A DNA stretch of 64,000 nucleotides from Phyllobacterium sp. YR531. Lineage in GTDB: Bacteria; Pseudomonadota; Alphaproteobacteria; Rhizobiales; Rhizobiaceae. The position numbers were made by a program, and so were the translations under genes. The notes below the pieces were generated by a model. It was not told where the DNA came from. It saw only the letters and a program-made list of their open reading frames with translations, and searched no databases. Location: positions 272,088 to 336,087 of the forward strand of contig NZ_AKIZ01000014.1 of assembly GCF_000282595.1 (NCBI RefSeq), in the 5' to 3' direction. Positions 1 to 8,194 of this stretch are shown here, piece after piece (the stretch's first letter is position 1; the number at the start of each line of letters is the position of its first letter).

Positions 1-147
1 ATCTATCTTTGCCCTTTGCAAGCGGCAGAAAAACGGCGAAAAATTCGTTAGTTGATGCTGGACAGCAGGATTTTTAGTGTTATAACCCACCCGCTTCCAA
101 CGAAAACCAACACGTCGGAATGGACTGCCGCTCTGGCAGCCAAAAGT

Positions 148-223
148 GCCCAGATAGCTCAGTTGGTAGAGCAGCGGATTGAAAATCCGCGTGTCCGTGG
201 TTCGAATCCGCGTCTGGGCACCA
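148..223 (+). tRNA. tRNA-Phe (GAA)
   Basis: A 76-nt cloverleaf with encoded CCA. The 5' GCCCAGA pairs with TCTGGGC at the 3' end, followed by discriminator A and CCA. The anticodon loop TTGAAAA gives anticodon GAA, and the T-loop is TTCGAAT. No duplicated tRNA 3' end was seen downstream, so there is no sign of an island integrated here. Confidence 0.97.
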
Positions 224-403
224 CTTCTTTCCCACAAGAACATAGTTCAAGAGAACAGCCGGCTAATTTGCTCATGCAATCTTTTGTTGTTTGGCCGCCG
301 GCAACCATCAGTATAATCCCGTTCAAACATATATCGGAGAAGGATATTCACAGCCTTGCAAATGGCCTATGAACATCTCGTGTCATTGCATCGGGATTAA
401 GAA

Positions 404-1108
404 TTGAAAGCTTACAAATCACTGCTGCGCCGTGTCGGCTATTATACGCTCCGGCCCAAGCCGCCGCATTACCCTTCGCCATTTCAGAATCCTGTCCTGG
501 TCGTCGGCTCAGCGCCGGTTTCCCATCTGCCTGAAGGCTATCAAGCGAACTATCATGTCCTCACAATCAACGGGTCGCAGTCTGTGACATCTGCCTGGGG
601 AATTGATGCACCCGATGTGACTTTTCTGCAGTACCGGCAGGTCTATGGCACCAACGACAACGCTATTGCCGTGAGGAAAGCCCTGAAAGGTCAATCGACA
701 GGGCATCTTTATGTGATGCGCTGGACTCAGAGCCGCAAGGAACTCGAAGACGGGTTAGCCGCGTTCAATTACACCTATAGTCACCTGCATATCGTAAACA
801 GGCTGCAACGCATGGCGCTGTTCAAGCGCATCATGGGTTATCTCAATACTGAGGATGATCTGGAAACCAGATTCTCAAATGGTGTGACAGCCGTGCTTTA
901 TGCACTCGCCAGCGGTGCGCGGGCCGTCATCATCACCGGTATCAATCCGGCTTCCCAGGGACATATCTATAACGATCTCAATCTGGGACGGCAGCATAGC
1001 CAGACAGACCATGATGTACTGGTGGCACTTCTGCGCGATGGCCAGCCCGTTTACACGGCAGACCCCGAAGTAGCGAAATCGACAGGTCTGCCTCTCTGGA
1101 AAGGGTAA
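404..1108 (+). CDS. putative sialyltransferase-like glycosyltransferase
   Basis: A 234-residue protein probably involved in surface carbohydrate synthesis. The N-terminal part has a nucleotide-sugar-type motif (LVVGSAPVSHLPEGY, about 32-46) followed by a TINGS stretch. The C-terminal part has SNGVTAVLYALASGARAVIITGI (about 158-180), resembling the S/G-rich helix and strand of GT42/GT29-like sialyltransferases. There is no signal peptide or membrane segment. The start is TTG: the in-frame codon two positions upstream is TAA, and GGGA lies 8 bases before it. It stands alone on the + strand, convergent with a deacetylase/GT25 pair, which supports a cell-surface role. The family assignment comes from motif resemblance only, and the acceptor and donor are unknown. 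Confidence 0.6.
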   Translation: MKAYKSLLRRVGYYTLRPKPPHYPSPFQNPVLVVGSAPVSHLPEGYQANYHVLTINGSQSVTSAWGIDAPDVTFLQYRQVYGTNDNAIAVRKALKGQSTGHLYVMRWTQSRKELEDGLAAFNYTYSHLHIVNRLQRMALFKRIMGYLNTEDDLETRFSNGVTAVLYALASGARAVIITGINPASQGHIYNDLNLGRQHSQTDHDVLVALLRDGQPVYTADPEVAKSTGLPLWKG

Positions 1109-1123
1109 CCGTATCAGTCAGGT

Positions 1124-1825
1124 TCAGCGCAGCAAACACTTCGCGATAAAATGAAGCGAGGTATCGTCGCGGCGGACTGTCAGCCGTGGAAGATTCATCA
1201 AATCATCACTTCCCGCCGCGCGCCGCCGGTCGGTGCCGCCGGCCACTCCATAGCCGGCCTTCCGCACCAGTTCCCGAACCTTGTCGTTTTGATCGCCATA
1301 GGGATAGGCAAATGAATCAACCACTTCTCCGGTGATTGCCTCCAGTTTTTCTTTGCAAGACAGAAGCTGTTCAAACGCCTGCTCCTCAGGAAGTTCACTC
1401 AAATGGACATGGTCCATTGTATGGGCGCCAACTTCGTGCCCAGCGGAAAGCCATTGCCTGATTTGATCAGCATCCATGCAGGCGGCTGGTAATACCCCGA
1501 GAGGCCGATCCCATTCATTCGATCCGCCGATCTGGTTGCTGACGAAGAAATTCGTTGCGGTGAAGCCGAATTCACGTAGGACTGGCATGGCATTCTGATA
1601 GACATTTACAAATCCATCATCGAAGGTGATTGCCGCGACTTTCCCGGCTTTTTGGCCGGTAATATAAGGCATGCATTCGCGCAGGGAGAGCCCCTGATAG
1701 CCAAGCCGCTTGAGCCAGCCCATCTGACGCCTGAACGATTCAGGGCTGACGATCATGCTTCGAAATGGCGTCTTGTAGGCCGGAGGCGTAGAGATCTGAT
1801 GGTAGAGAAAAATCGGTACAGGCAA
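1124..1825 (-). CDS. polysaccharide deacetylase family protein (NodB domain)
   Basis: A 233-residue carbohydrate esterase family 4 protein, expected to remove N- or O-acetyl groups from a polysaccharide. The metal-binding and catalytic motifs are visible: TFDDGF (about 67-72), the HxxxH-type GAHTMDHVHL (about 132-141) and FAYPYG (about 172-177). No signal peptide is seen, so it may act in the cytoplasm on precursors or reach its target another way. Translation appears to begin at TTG, two bases after the stop of the upstream GT25 gene, which implies a two-gene operon with coupled translation. Substrate not predictable. Confidence 0.85.
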   Translation of the reverse strand: MPVPIFLYHQISTPPAYKTPFRSMIVSPESFRRQMGWLKRLGYQGLSLRECMPYITGQKAGKVAAITFDDGFVNVYQNAMPVLREFGFTATNFFVSNQIGGSNEWDRPLGVLPAACMDADQIRQWLSAGHEVGAHTMDHVHLSELPEEQAFEQLLSCKEKLEAITGEVVDSFAYPYGDQNDKVRELVRKAGYGVAGGTDRRRAAGSDDLMNLPRLTVRRDDTSLHFIAKCLLR

Positions 1826-1827
1826 GA

Positions 1828-2553
1828 TCAGCTCCCCTTGCGCCGGGAATAGGCCGCAACCTGCATACGATAAACCGGCCGCAATATTTCGCGCTTCAGT
1901 TTTTCAAGCAAAGGCTTTGGTTGCTGGATCGTACTCCCGCCAAGTTGCGATGAAACTTCCTTTACACCCCCAGGCACGACAGCAAGTGGTGAAAGCCCGG
2001 TTATCCAGTTCATTTGCAGGGTGGTGTCCACCGGGCGGTCAAATGTTTCGGTAGCGGTCAGCAATTTCTTTGCCGCATCATGGCTGACAAGTTGCATGAC
2101 CATGCCCAATCCGACCGGTTCGGCTTTCAGGATGCGGGCATTGTCGGCTGTGAAAACCTCTGGCCCCTGCTCCCGGTGCGGGCGGAATGGAAAACGGATA
2201 AAATCACCTGGCCGGACGAACTCAGCCGCTGCCGCGTAAGCTTTGGCAAAGTCAGGCGTCAGGGCGACATCATCCTCCAGCACCAGCCCCGCGTCGAGTT
2301 TCTGATCAACAATGGCCTGCCATGCCTTTCGGTGTGAGAGAAAACAGGCCACTTCACGTATATTGAGGTCAAAAGGATATCGCGGAACATGCAGTGCACG
2401 TTTATAGACGCGACGAATGTCATCCTCAGTCAGGTTGCGGGCATCGACAGCATCGATCACATCTGTCGGGACTGGCAGGGTTTGCCTGAGCAGATCAACC
2501 TGCAATTGCCTGTCTTGTGATCTGGATAGATGAATGATGAACGCTTTGATCAC
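1828..2553 (-). CDS. glycosyltransferase family 25 (LPS/surface glycan)
   Basis: A 241-residue member of the LgtB/LpsA-type glycosyltransferase family 25, which transfers sugars to lipooligosaccharide or other surface glycans. Visible hallmarks are the N-terminal FIIHLSRSQDR strand, the conserved block ending ACFLSHRKAWQ (about 69-79) and the metal-binding LVLEDDVAL (about 90-98). The start codon is GTG. It is the first gene of a two-gene unit with the downstream deacetylase. Donor and acceptor sugars cannot be read from the sequence. Confidence 0.85.
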   Translation of the reverse strand: MIKAFIIHLSRSQDRQLQVDLLRQTLPVPTDVIDAVDARNLTEDDIRRVYKRALHVPRYPFDLNIREVACFLSHRKAWQAIVDQKLDAGLVLEDDVALTPDFAKAYAAAAEFVRPGDFIRFPFRPHREQGPEVFTADNARILKAEPVGLGMVMQLVSHDAAKKLLTATETFDRPVDTTLQMNWITGLSPLAVVPGGVKEVSSQLGGSTIQQPKPLLEKLKREILRPVYRMQVAAYSRRKGS

Positions 2554-2697
2554 TGATTCACTCGAAGCTGGGTTCTGAGACTACGATGGAGCCAAGCTGT
2601 TAGTACCGTTTTGGGAAGCCGCGTGCAATGCGATGGTATGGGCGCGTCGCTCATGTATGGCAATTGTCTGCAATGCGGCTATATAGACGGGCTTCAT

Positions 2698-3051
2698 ATG
2701 GTACATCGACCACTGCCAATGCTTCGAGGGATTTTGTTGAATAACCCGGTATCTTCATCTGCGACAGAGAGCAGGAAGGCAGCGCCCGGCTTGGCAATAG
2801 CGTCGCTTCTGTCTCCAGTTGCCGGTGCCTTGGCGGCTTTGCTGTTTGCCGGCACAGCTGATGGTCTCGCTCTCATTGGGGGGATCGTTATTGCCCTTGT
2901 CGGGTCAGGCATCGCCGGTACGGCGCTCGCCATAGGATCGTTTGTCAGGAAAGAGCGCTGGCGTTTGCTGGCAGTTCTGGGTTTATTTATAAACACTGTC
3001 CCATCAATAGCGCTTTTCATCGCTATTGTGGTGCAGCGTACCCAAATGTAA
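2698..3051 (+). CDS. small membrane protein of unknown function
   Basis: About 117 residues with three hydrophobic segments: AIASLLSPVAGALAALLFAG, an alanine/glycine-rich ALIGGIVIALVGSGIAGTAL, and LLAVLGLFINTVPSIALFIAIVV near the C-terminus. A basic loop FVRKERWR separates the last two. The frame is open from a TTG at 2611, but the hydrophilic N-terminus there looks untranslated, so I chose the ATG at 2698; an ATG at 2719 is also possible. No good ribosome binding site distinguishes them. Not recognised beyond membrane topology. Confidence 0.5.
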   Translation: MVHRPLPMLRGILLNNPVSSSATESRKAAPGLAIASLLSPVAGALAALLFAGTADGLALIGGIVIALVGSGIAGTALAIGSFVRKERWRLLAVLGLFINTVPSIALFIAIVVQRTQM

Positions 3052-3122
3052 GGCGATTAACCGTTCATGTGCACGAAAAAACGCCGGAGCGAAACTCATG
3101 GCGTTTTGTTGAAACTGACTGA

Positions 3123-3266
3123 TCAGTTGCAGGCCGACCAGGCGATCTGGCGGATATCTGCGCGAGAAATTCCAAGGTCAGCAAGGTTGCGATCGCTGCA
3201 AAGACGCAGCTCGTGGAGGTTCTGGCGATATTGGCGGTATTTCTGAATGCGATTGCGAAGGCTCAT
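3123..3266 (-). CDS. DUF1127 domain small protein
   Basis: A 47-residue basic protein ending in the DUF1127 signature L-x-D-R-x-L-x-D-(I/L)-G-(I/L)-x-R-x-(D/E)-I, here NLADLGISRADIRQIAW. DUF1127 proteins in rhizobia are short arginine-rich proteins; some bind RNA and affect phosphate or carbon metabolism. An ATG at 3266 preceded by AAGGGG with 8-base spacing fixes the start; the longer open frame upstream lacks a signal for initiation. Its upstream region carries a palindrome (3345-3361). Confidence 0.85.
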   Translation of the reverse strand: MSLRNRIQKYRQYRQNLHELRLCSDRNLADLGISRADIRQIAWSACN

Positions 3267-3344
3267 GGCTCTTACCCCTTTTATTGTTGGCCCTCCCTGC
3301 AACAAAGCTTGCTTGAAATAATATCGATTTAAAACTGCGAATGT

Positions 3345-3361
3345 TGCAATGCACCATTGCA
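3345..3361. promoter_or_regulatory. palindrome upstream of DUF1127 gene
   Basis: TGCAATG-CAC-CATTGCA is a perfect 7+3+7 inverted repeat lying about 80 bases upstream of the DUF1127 start and about 60-100 bases before the amidase start. It contains TGC-N3-GCA, the core reported for PhaR-type regulators of polyhydroxybutyrate genes. The binding protein is an inference. Confidence 0.35.
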
Positions 3362-3416
3362 CTGTCTGCATGGCAAGCATCGGGCTTTAATCGCAAATGT
3401 CTTCGCGCTATAGAAG

Positions 3417-4745
3417 GTGCAACTGCAACACCAGCGGGATATTCTCTTGTCAAAACCCAACCCGTCAGCCCGGCAAAGGCTTGAGCACATTCTTGCGCGT
3501 CTGGCGGAGCGCGAAGATGACGAGCGGGTCTTTACACAGGTGTATGACCACACTGCACGCCGGGAAGGCGAGGCTTCCGATGTGCGTCTGCAAAAGAACC
3601 AAAGCCTTGGGCCGCTCGATGGGCGAATTGTCTCTATCAAGGACCTGTTTGATGTCGCCGGCGAGACCACATTGGCGGGCTCAATCATCCGCAAAACAGC
3701 GGAAGCCGCTAGCGAGGATGCCCTTATGGTTCAACGTCTGCGTGCAGCAGGCGCGGTCATTATTGGCAAAACGCTGATGACAGAGTTTGCTTTCACGGCC
3801 GTTGGTTTGAACCCGCATCATCCGGTTGCGGGCAACGCCGTTGATTCTCTACGCATTGCTGGTGGTTCGTCCATAGGGGCTGGAATATCGGTTGCCGAAG
3901 GAACGAGCGAAATTTCGATAGGATCGGATACGGGCGGGTCCATCCGTATCCCCGCAGCGTTGAATGGTGTTGTTGGCTTCAAGCCGACCGCCAAGCGCGT
4001 TCCCTTGCAGGGCGCGCTTCCGCTCTCACCCAGTCTGGATTCGGTTGGGCCTTTGGCACGCAATGTCTCAGATTGTGCCTTCACCGATTCGGTTCTGGCT
4101 GGCGAACATCCGCGTCCTCTCGACGCGATTTCCCTGTCGGGTCTGCGTATAGGTGTTCCGCGTGGAGTGTTGTTCAAGAATACGGAGCCAGAGGTCGAAA
4201 AGGCCTTTAGTTCGAGTTTGCAGGCTTTTGAGAAAGCAGGGGCAATCCTTGCAGACTGCTCAATAGATGATTTGATTGCAGCTCTGGCGCGGGCAACATC
4301 CGTGGGTTCGATTGCAGGGATTGAAGCAAGCAGAATCCACGCCGCATGGCTGCGGGATGATACGTTGGATGTTGACCAGCGTGTGCAACGGCCACTTCTG
4401 CGAAGACTTGAAGTATCGGAAAGTGACTACATAGACCTGATGATAAAGCGCCAGTCGCTGGTGCGAGAAATGGATAAGCGTATCAAGGCCTATGATTTTC
4501 TGGTGCTGCCAACCGTTCCGATCGTCGCACCTTCCATTGTCGCTGTCGAAGATGAAAACTTTTACCGGGACACAGAATCTCTGCTTCTTCGCAATACGCA
4601 GGTCGCCAACCAGTTTGATCTGACGGCTATAAGCCTGCCTATGCCAAATCTCGTATTGCCAGCCGGGTTAATGCTCATGGCACAGCATGGAACCGACAGG
4701 CGTCTTCTTGCCATGGCGCTATCTGTAGAACGTATTTTAAAGTGA
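3417..4745 (+). CDS. amidase (amidase signature family)
   Basis: A 442-residue amidase of the AS family, hydrolysing an unknown amide. The signature block GGSSIGAGISVAEG...GSDTGGSIRIPA is complete. The Ser-cisSer-Lys triad would be K75 (SIKDLFD), S151 and S175, counting from the GTG at 3417. A TTG at 3447 with GCGGGA 6-8 bases upstream is an equally good start and would remove ten residues. There is no GatB/GatC neighbour and a full gatA role is unlikely, so this is a stand-alone catabolic or detoxifying amidase. Confidence 0.85.
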   Translation: MQLQHQRDILLSKPNPSARQRLEHILARLAEREDDERVFTQVYDHTARREGEASDVRLQKNQSLGPLDGRIVSIKDLFDVAGETTLAGSIIRKTAEAASEDALMVQRLRAAGAVIIGKTLMTEFAFTAVGLNPHHPVAGNAVDSLRIAGGSSIGAGISVAEGTSEISIGSDTGGSIRIPAALNGVVGFKPTAKRVPLQGALPLSPSLDSVGPLARNVSDCAFTDSVLAGEHPRPLDAISLSGLRIGVPRGVLFKNTEPEVEKAFSSSLQAFEKAGAILADCSIDDLIAALARATSVGSIAGIEASRIHAAWLRDDTLDVDQRVQRPLLRRLEVSESDYIDLMIKRQSLVREMDKRIKAYDFLVLPTVPIVAPSIVAVEDENFYRDTESLLLRNTQVANQFDLTAISLPMPNLVLPAGLMLMAQHGTDRRLLAMALSVERILK

Positions 4746-4848
4746 TGGTTTTACTGCGCGGCAATATCGAAACTGACGGAAATATCGCTCGCAATTTTCG
4801 GCAATCTCGTCAGGATGCGCATCCAATGTCTTTAGGGAAGGCCTCTCC

Positions 4849-5160
4849 ATGATCCGCCACTGTGTATTCATCCGTTTTCGTGCCGACGTTCCCGCGTCGG
4901 AGCGGCAAGCTTGTTACGATGATCTTGCCAAACTCTGTAAACGGTTGCCCGGCGCACTCGCCTTCACATCCGGGGTCAATGTCAGCCCCGAGGCGGGTAT
5001 GGACAAAGGCTATACAGAAGGTTTCATTCTTGATTTCACCGATGCCGCAGCCCGCGATGCCTATCTCATTGATCCTGAGCATCAGGCAATTGGCGGACGC
5101 ATTGTATCTTCAGCCGTTGGTGGTCCGGACGGTGTTTTTGTATTTGATCTGGAAGTTTGA
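4849..5160 (+). CDS. Dabb (stress-responsive alpha/beta barrel) domain protein
   Basis: A 103-residue single-domain protein with the Dabb pattern: an N-terminal IRHCVFIRFR strand, a helix, and a C-terminal YTEGFILDFTDAAARDAYLIDPEHQ block typical of ferredoxin-like dimeric barrels. Function is unknown in most family members. It ends just before the glycerate kinase start, so the two are very probably co-transcribed and may serve the same catabolic step. Confidence 0.8.
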   Translation: MIRHCVFIRFRADVPASERQACYDDLAKLCKRLPGALAFTSGVNVSPEAGMDKGYTEGFILDFTDAAARDAYLIDPEHQAIGGRIVSSAVGGPDGVFVFDLEV

Positions 5161-5165
5161 CACCC

Positions 5166-6437
5166 ATGAACGACAAGGAATTTTTCACGCAACTGTTTCG
5201 CGCAGCTGTTGATGCTGCAGACCCTGAGCGGACAATTGCCTCCCATCTACCGCCAAAGCCGAAAGGCCGGACAATCATTATCGGCGCTGGCAAAGGTTCA
5301 GCACAAATGGCGAGTGCATTTGAAAAGGCATGGGCGAGCAAATATCCGGGCAGTCCCATCGAAGGACTTGTCGTGACCCGTTACGGGTTTGGCGCTCCTT
5401 GTAAACATATAGAGATTATTGAAGCGTCTCACCCCGTGCCCGATGCAGCGGGCCTCGTTGCTTCGAAACGCCTTTTGGAAACCGTGTCGAATTTGACAGC
5501 GGATGATCTCGTCATTGCCCTCATATCAGGGGGCGGGTCTGCCTTGCTGCCATCGCCGCCGGAAGGCATGACCATTGAGGATGAAATCGCCGTCAACAAG
5601 ACTTTGCTCGCTTCGGGAGCGCCGATCTCCGCCATGAATGCCGTGCGCAAGCACCTCTCCACCATTAAAGGCGGGCGTCTTGCTACTGCGGCACACCCCG
5701 CTCGTGTTTACTCGTTAATTGTATCGGATATCCCGGGCGACAATCCGGCCTTTGTAGCGTCCGGTCCCACAGTTCCCGACGAGACAATGCGTGAGGAAGC
5801 CTTGGCTATTGTTGACCGCTATGGATTTGATCTGCCGCAAAGTGCGCTGGCGCATCTCCGGTCTGCTGCGGCAGATGCCCCGAAGCCCCGCGATGCTGTA
5901 TTCAACGATCATGAGTATCACGTGATTGCATCGGCAGGCGTTTCGCTGGAGGCTGCTGCCAGAACGGCGCGGGCCAACGGGATCGAGGCTGTCATCCTGT
6001 CTGATGCAATAGAGGGCGAAGCACGTGAGGTTGCCCATGTTCATGCTGCATTGGCGAAGCACGTACTTGCAAAGAATCAACCATTCGCAAAGCCCGTTGT
6101 CATTCTTTCCGGTGGTGAAACCACGGTTACCGTACGGGGAAAGGGCAAGGGCGGGCGCAATACCGAATTTCTGCTCTCCCTCGCAATGGATATCGATGGT
6201 GCGAACGGCATCAGTGCGTTTGCCGCCGATACGGATGGTATAGACGGGTCCGAGGATAATGCAGGTGCTTTCGCTGATAGCACCAGTGTGGCACGTCTGT
6301 TGGCAAAGGGGCACGATGCATCGACCTATCTGAATGGCAATAATGCCTGGACGGCATTCAATGCGATAGACGATTTATTTGTGCCGGGGCCAACTGGAAC
6401 AAACGTCAATGATTTGCGGGCAATTCTCGTGCGTTGA
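5166..6437 (+). CDS. glycerate 2-kinase / TtuD-type (MOFRL family)
   Basis: A 423-residue protein of the DUF4147-MOFRL family. Members phosphorylate D-glycerate to 2-phosphoglycerate and were formerly called hydroxypyruvate reductase (TtuD). The N-terminal domain has IIGAGKGSAQMA and the loop ISGGGSALLPSPP; the C-terminal MOFRL part has LSGGETTVTVRGKGKGGRNTEF and FAADTDGIDG. The ATG at 5166 is preferred over a TTG nine bases upstream. It lies five bases after the Dabb gene stop, so the two form an operon. The assignment to glycerate rather than hydroxypyruvate is from family knowledge. Confidence 0.88.
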   Translation: MNDKEFFTQLFRAAVDAADPERTIASHLPPKPKGRTIIIGAGKGSAQMASAFEKAWASKYPGSPIEGLVVTRYGFGAPCKHIEIIEASHPVPDAAGLVASKRLLETVSNLTADDLVIALISGGGSALLPSPPEGMTIEDEIAVNKTLLASGAPISAMNAVRKHLSTIKGGRLATAAHPARVYSLIVSDIPGDNPAFVASGPTVPDETMREEALAIVDRYGFDLPQSALAHLRSAAADAPKPRDAVFNDHEYHVIASAGVSLEAAARTARANGIEAVILSDAIEGEAREVAHVHAALAKHVLAKNQPFAKPVVILSGGETTVTVRGKGKGGRNTEFLLSLAMDIDGANGISAFAADTDGIDGSEDNAGAFADSTSVARLLAKGHDASTYLNGNNAWTAFNAIDDLFVPGPTGTNVNDLRAILVR

Positions 6438-6538
6438 CGCGCTATCGCCATTATTGGATGGTCAACCGCTAGCATTATGCGTCGTGTTTGATTTGAAGTC
6501 GGCGCTATGAAATGGCGTTTCATGCAAAGGAAAGTTGA

Positions 6539-6751
6539 ATGCGAGCTGCACCTACCTTGATTATCCTGTCGGCGATCCTTGTTGCCGGTTGCACGACCAG
6601 CCCGACAAGCAATGTTCCCGCTAACTCGCCGGTCAAGGATTTTTCCTTCGTACCGCCGCCCAAATCTCTTACCGAGCGCGCAAAGCCGGAGAAAAAGTTG
6701 ACGCTTGAGGAAAGCGTTGCACGCCGCAAAGTGGAAACCGGGAAACAGTAG
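6539..6751 (+). CDS. small lipoprotein, unknown function
   Basis: A 70-residue protein with a classical lipoprotein signal: short n-region MRAAPT, hydrophobic LIILSAILV and lipobox LVAGC with the modified Cys at 18. The mature part is about 52 residues, proline/lysine-rich and likely disordered. GGAAAG five to ten bases upstream supports the ATG. Probably anchored in the inner or outer membrane facing the periplasm. Not recognised as a named family. Confidence 0.8.
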   Translation: MRAAPTLIILSAILVAGCTTSPTSNVPANSPVKDFSFVPPPKSLTERAKPEKKLTLEESVARRKVETGKQ

Positions 6752-6847
6752 TCGGTTTATTCGGCCTTTGCCGTTTACCTTATTTAATGCCGTTTCATTC
6801 CGGAAGGATTGAAGCGGTATTTTCTTTTCTGCGCAAAAAAGGGGGGC

Positions 6848-6972
6848 TGAAACAACAAAACCCACCGCGGGAGGAGGTGCGGTGGGTTTCGTTGGTTATG
6901 GAGGGTCTTCTGGGAGGAGAAGAGACCGTCCGTTTCGACAGGGTCGGGAGGAGGTGACGCTGTCGAAAATTC
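6848..6972 (-). ncRNA. alpha-r14-type trans-acting sRNA with anti-SD loops (copy 1)
   Basis: Read on the minus strand, three consecutive hairpins each expose an anti-Shine-Dalgarno loop. Hairpin 1 has stem TTTCGACAG/CTGTCGAAA (6933-6968) with CCTCCTCCC at 6946-6954. Hairpin 2 is imperfect (about 6905-6928) with TCTCCTCCC at 6912-6920. Hairpin 3 has stem ACCCACCGC/GCGGTGGGT (6860-6887) with CCTCCTCCC at 6869-6877, and is followed by TTTTGTTGTTT, so it doubles as a Rho-independent terminator. This architecture matches the alpha-r14 family of Rhizobiales sRNAs (for example NfeR1 of Sinorhizobium). The 5' end is estimated; a weak TTATCT -10 lies at 6982-6987. Confidence 0.85.
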
Positions 6973-7206
6973 CTGATTTGAAGATAACTCAATTGCCGTG
7001 ATTTAATACAGACAATATTGCATAGCAGCATTGCATTTGGTGCATTGCAGCATTTTGCTGCTGACTTTTATGCCTACTCAGCCAATCACAGCCAGTTGAA
7101 CAGTCTTACGGAACACAAACAGGTTCACATCGTTTATAATGCATTAACAAAGCTAACAACGGCGAAGCCGCCGCGCTTTAAATGTATGGACTGGAAAGGG
7201 CGTATC

Positions 7207-7566
7207 ATGCACTTTTTGAGATCATCAGTGGTTATGGCAACAGTAGCCTTTCTCGCATTCACCCCGATGACGGCCAGCCATGCGTTCAGCATAAAAGGGC
7301 AGGTTGAAACCGAAAGTGAAGGCGGCGATATCAACAATAAGAAGTTCCAGAAGGCTGCGGTATTGGAAGCCAAAGCCTATATTTGTGGTACTGGTACAGA
7401 AGCCAGTGAAGCAGCAATGAGGGCAGGAATGGCTGAAACCGGCTTGCCTGAGGACATTGCTATCGAGGTCGTTTCTGACCTTGCTTCGGGCATTATCGAT
7501 CAGGCAACACGGACCGGTTCAAAAAAGATGTGTGGTAAACCTGAAATCCAGATGTCGAGCTTTTAG
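7207..7566 (+). CDS. secreted/periplasmic protein of unknown function
   Basis: A 119-residue protein starting at ATG 7207, preceded by AAAGGG at 6-base spacing. It has a clear Sec signal peptide (basic MHFLR, hydrophobic core, cleavage predicted after ASHA). The mature part is about 92 residues with two cysteines (in YICGTG and KKMCGK), which could form a disulfide. No recognised domain. The upstream region carries several TGC/GCA-rich palindromic stretches (7020-7060). The frame is open further upstream but nothing supports initiation there. Confidence 0.75.
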   Translation: MHFLRSSVVMATVAFLAFTPMTASHAFSIKGQVETESEGGDINNKKFQKAAVLEAKAYICGTGTEASEAAMRAGMAETGLPEDIAIEVVSDLASGIIDQATRTGSKKMCGKPEIQMSSF

Positions 7567-7882
7567 ATGTGAAAAGTAAGTTATTTAACAAAGTCGCGGG
7601 GTTACAGTTTATAATATAAAATTTTAAATTAATTTTAGTCTAAACTGACACCATTTAAAGGTCAGGCCGAATAAATTTGATCTTTTCAAAATGTTATTTT
7701 TCGTATTAGTGTCCCGCTGGAAAACACCATCTGATTCAATTTGTAAGAATTACAATGAATGACAGGTCCACGACAGTATCGCCGGATCAATTGTCGTGCT
7801 GACAGCTTGAAGCGTGCCTACGCTGCAGCTGGGAGTTGAATGGAGCGTTGTAACGTTCTTTGGGGTTGTGGGAGAGGAATGG
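7567..7882. other. AT-rich intergenic region
   Basis: A 316-base gap. The first half (7600-7700) is strikingly AT-rich with runs of A and T. I see no convincing ORF, terminator hairpin or tRNA. It probably holds the promoter of the following small gene. Confidence 0.5.
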
Positions 7883-8086
7883 ATGAACAAGAGGACCAAG
7901 ACGCTGGAAGTTCTGAAAGCGGAGCTTTCCAGATTGTGCGCTCTTGCAGACGATGAAGGCTTTGAGATGATCGCCTATTTCATCGAAACAGCCATCCGCG
8001 AATCCGACGAACAGCTATCACAGGAAATGCGCCCTGTTGTTGGAATGGAGCTGCGCTTGGCTTCTCCCCGCACCGGTACGATCTAA
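7883..8086 (+). CDS. conserved small protein of unknown function
   Basis: A 67-residue, mostly helical protein (MNKRTKTLEVLKAELSRLCA...) with an acidic middle and no signal or membrane segment. The ATG at 7883 is preceded by GGAGAGG at 5-base spacing, which is much better than the upstream GTG at 7814. Not recognised; the size and sequence fit the small cytoplasmic proteins common in Rhizobiales. Confidence 0.65.
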   Translation: MNKRTKTLEVLKAELSRLCALADDEGFEMIAYFIETAIRESDEQLSQEMRPVVGMELRLASPRTGTI

Positions 8087-8194
8087 TAGTGTCCGGCGCA
8101 GGCCGATAAGATAGAATTCTTATTCAACCAACGTTCAATTTTTGTGAATCATGAAATTGCTTGGCCGCATTGTGCAGCGTCAGCCGCCGCCTAT

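Noticed and set aside
52..372. 106-residue frame over the tRNA-Phe gene
   Set aside because: It runs straight through the tRNA and has no ribosome binding site or recognisable domain; the tRNA explains the sequence.
148..2553. Genomic island at tRNA-Phe
   Set aside because: The following sugar genes invite the idea, but I found no duplicated tRNA-Phe 3' end downstream and no integrase.
3417..4745. gatA (aspartyl/glutamyl-tRNA amidotransferase subunit A)
   Set aside because: The amidase signature is shared, but there is no gatB or gatC nearby and the termini differ from GatA; annotated as a general amidase.
6841..6960. Repeated GGGAGGAGG as a tandem or CRISPR-like repeat
   Set aside because: The units are unequally spaced and each lies in the loop of its own hairpin; on the opposite strand they form the anti-SD loops of an sRNA.
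7018..7206. N-terminal extension of the secreted protein to 182 residues
   Set aside because: The extension lacks a ribosome binding site and would bury the signal peptide; the ATG at 7207 has both a good ribosome binding site and a proper signal sequence.
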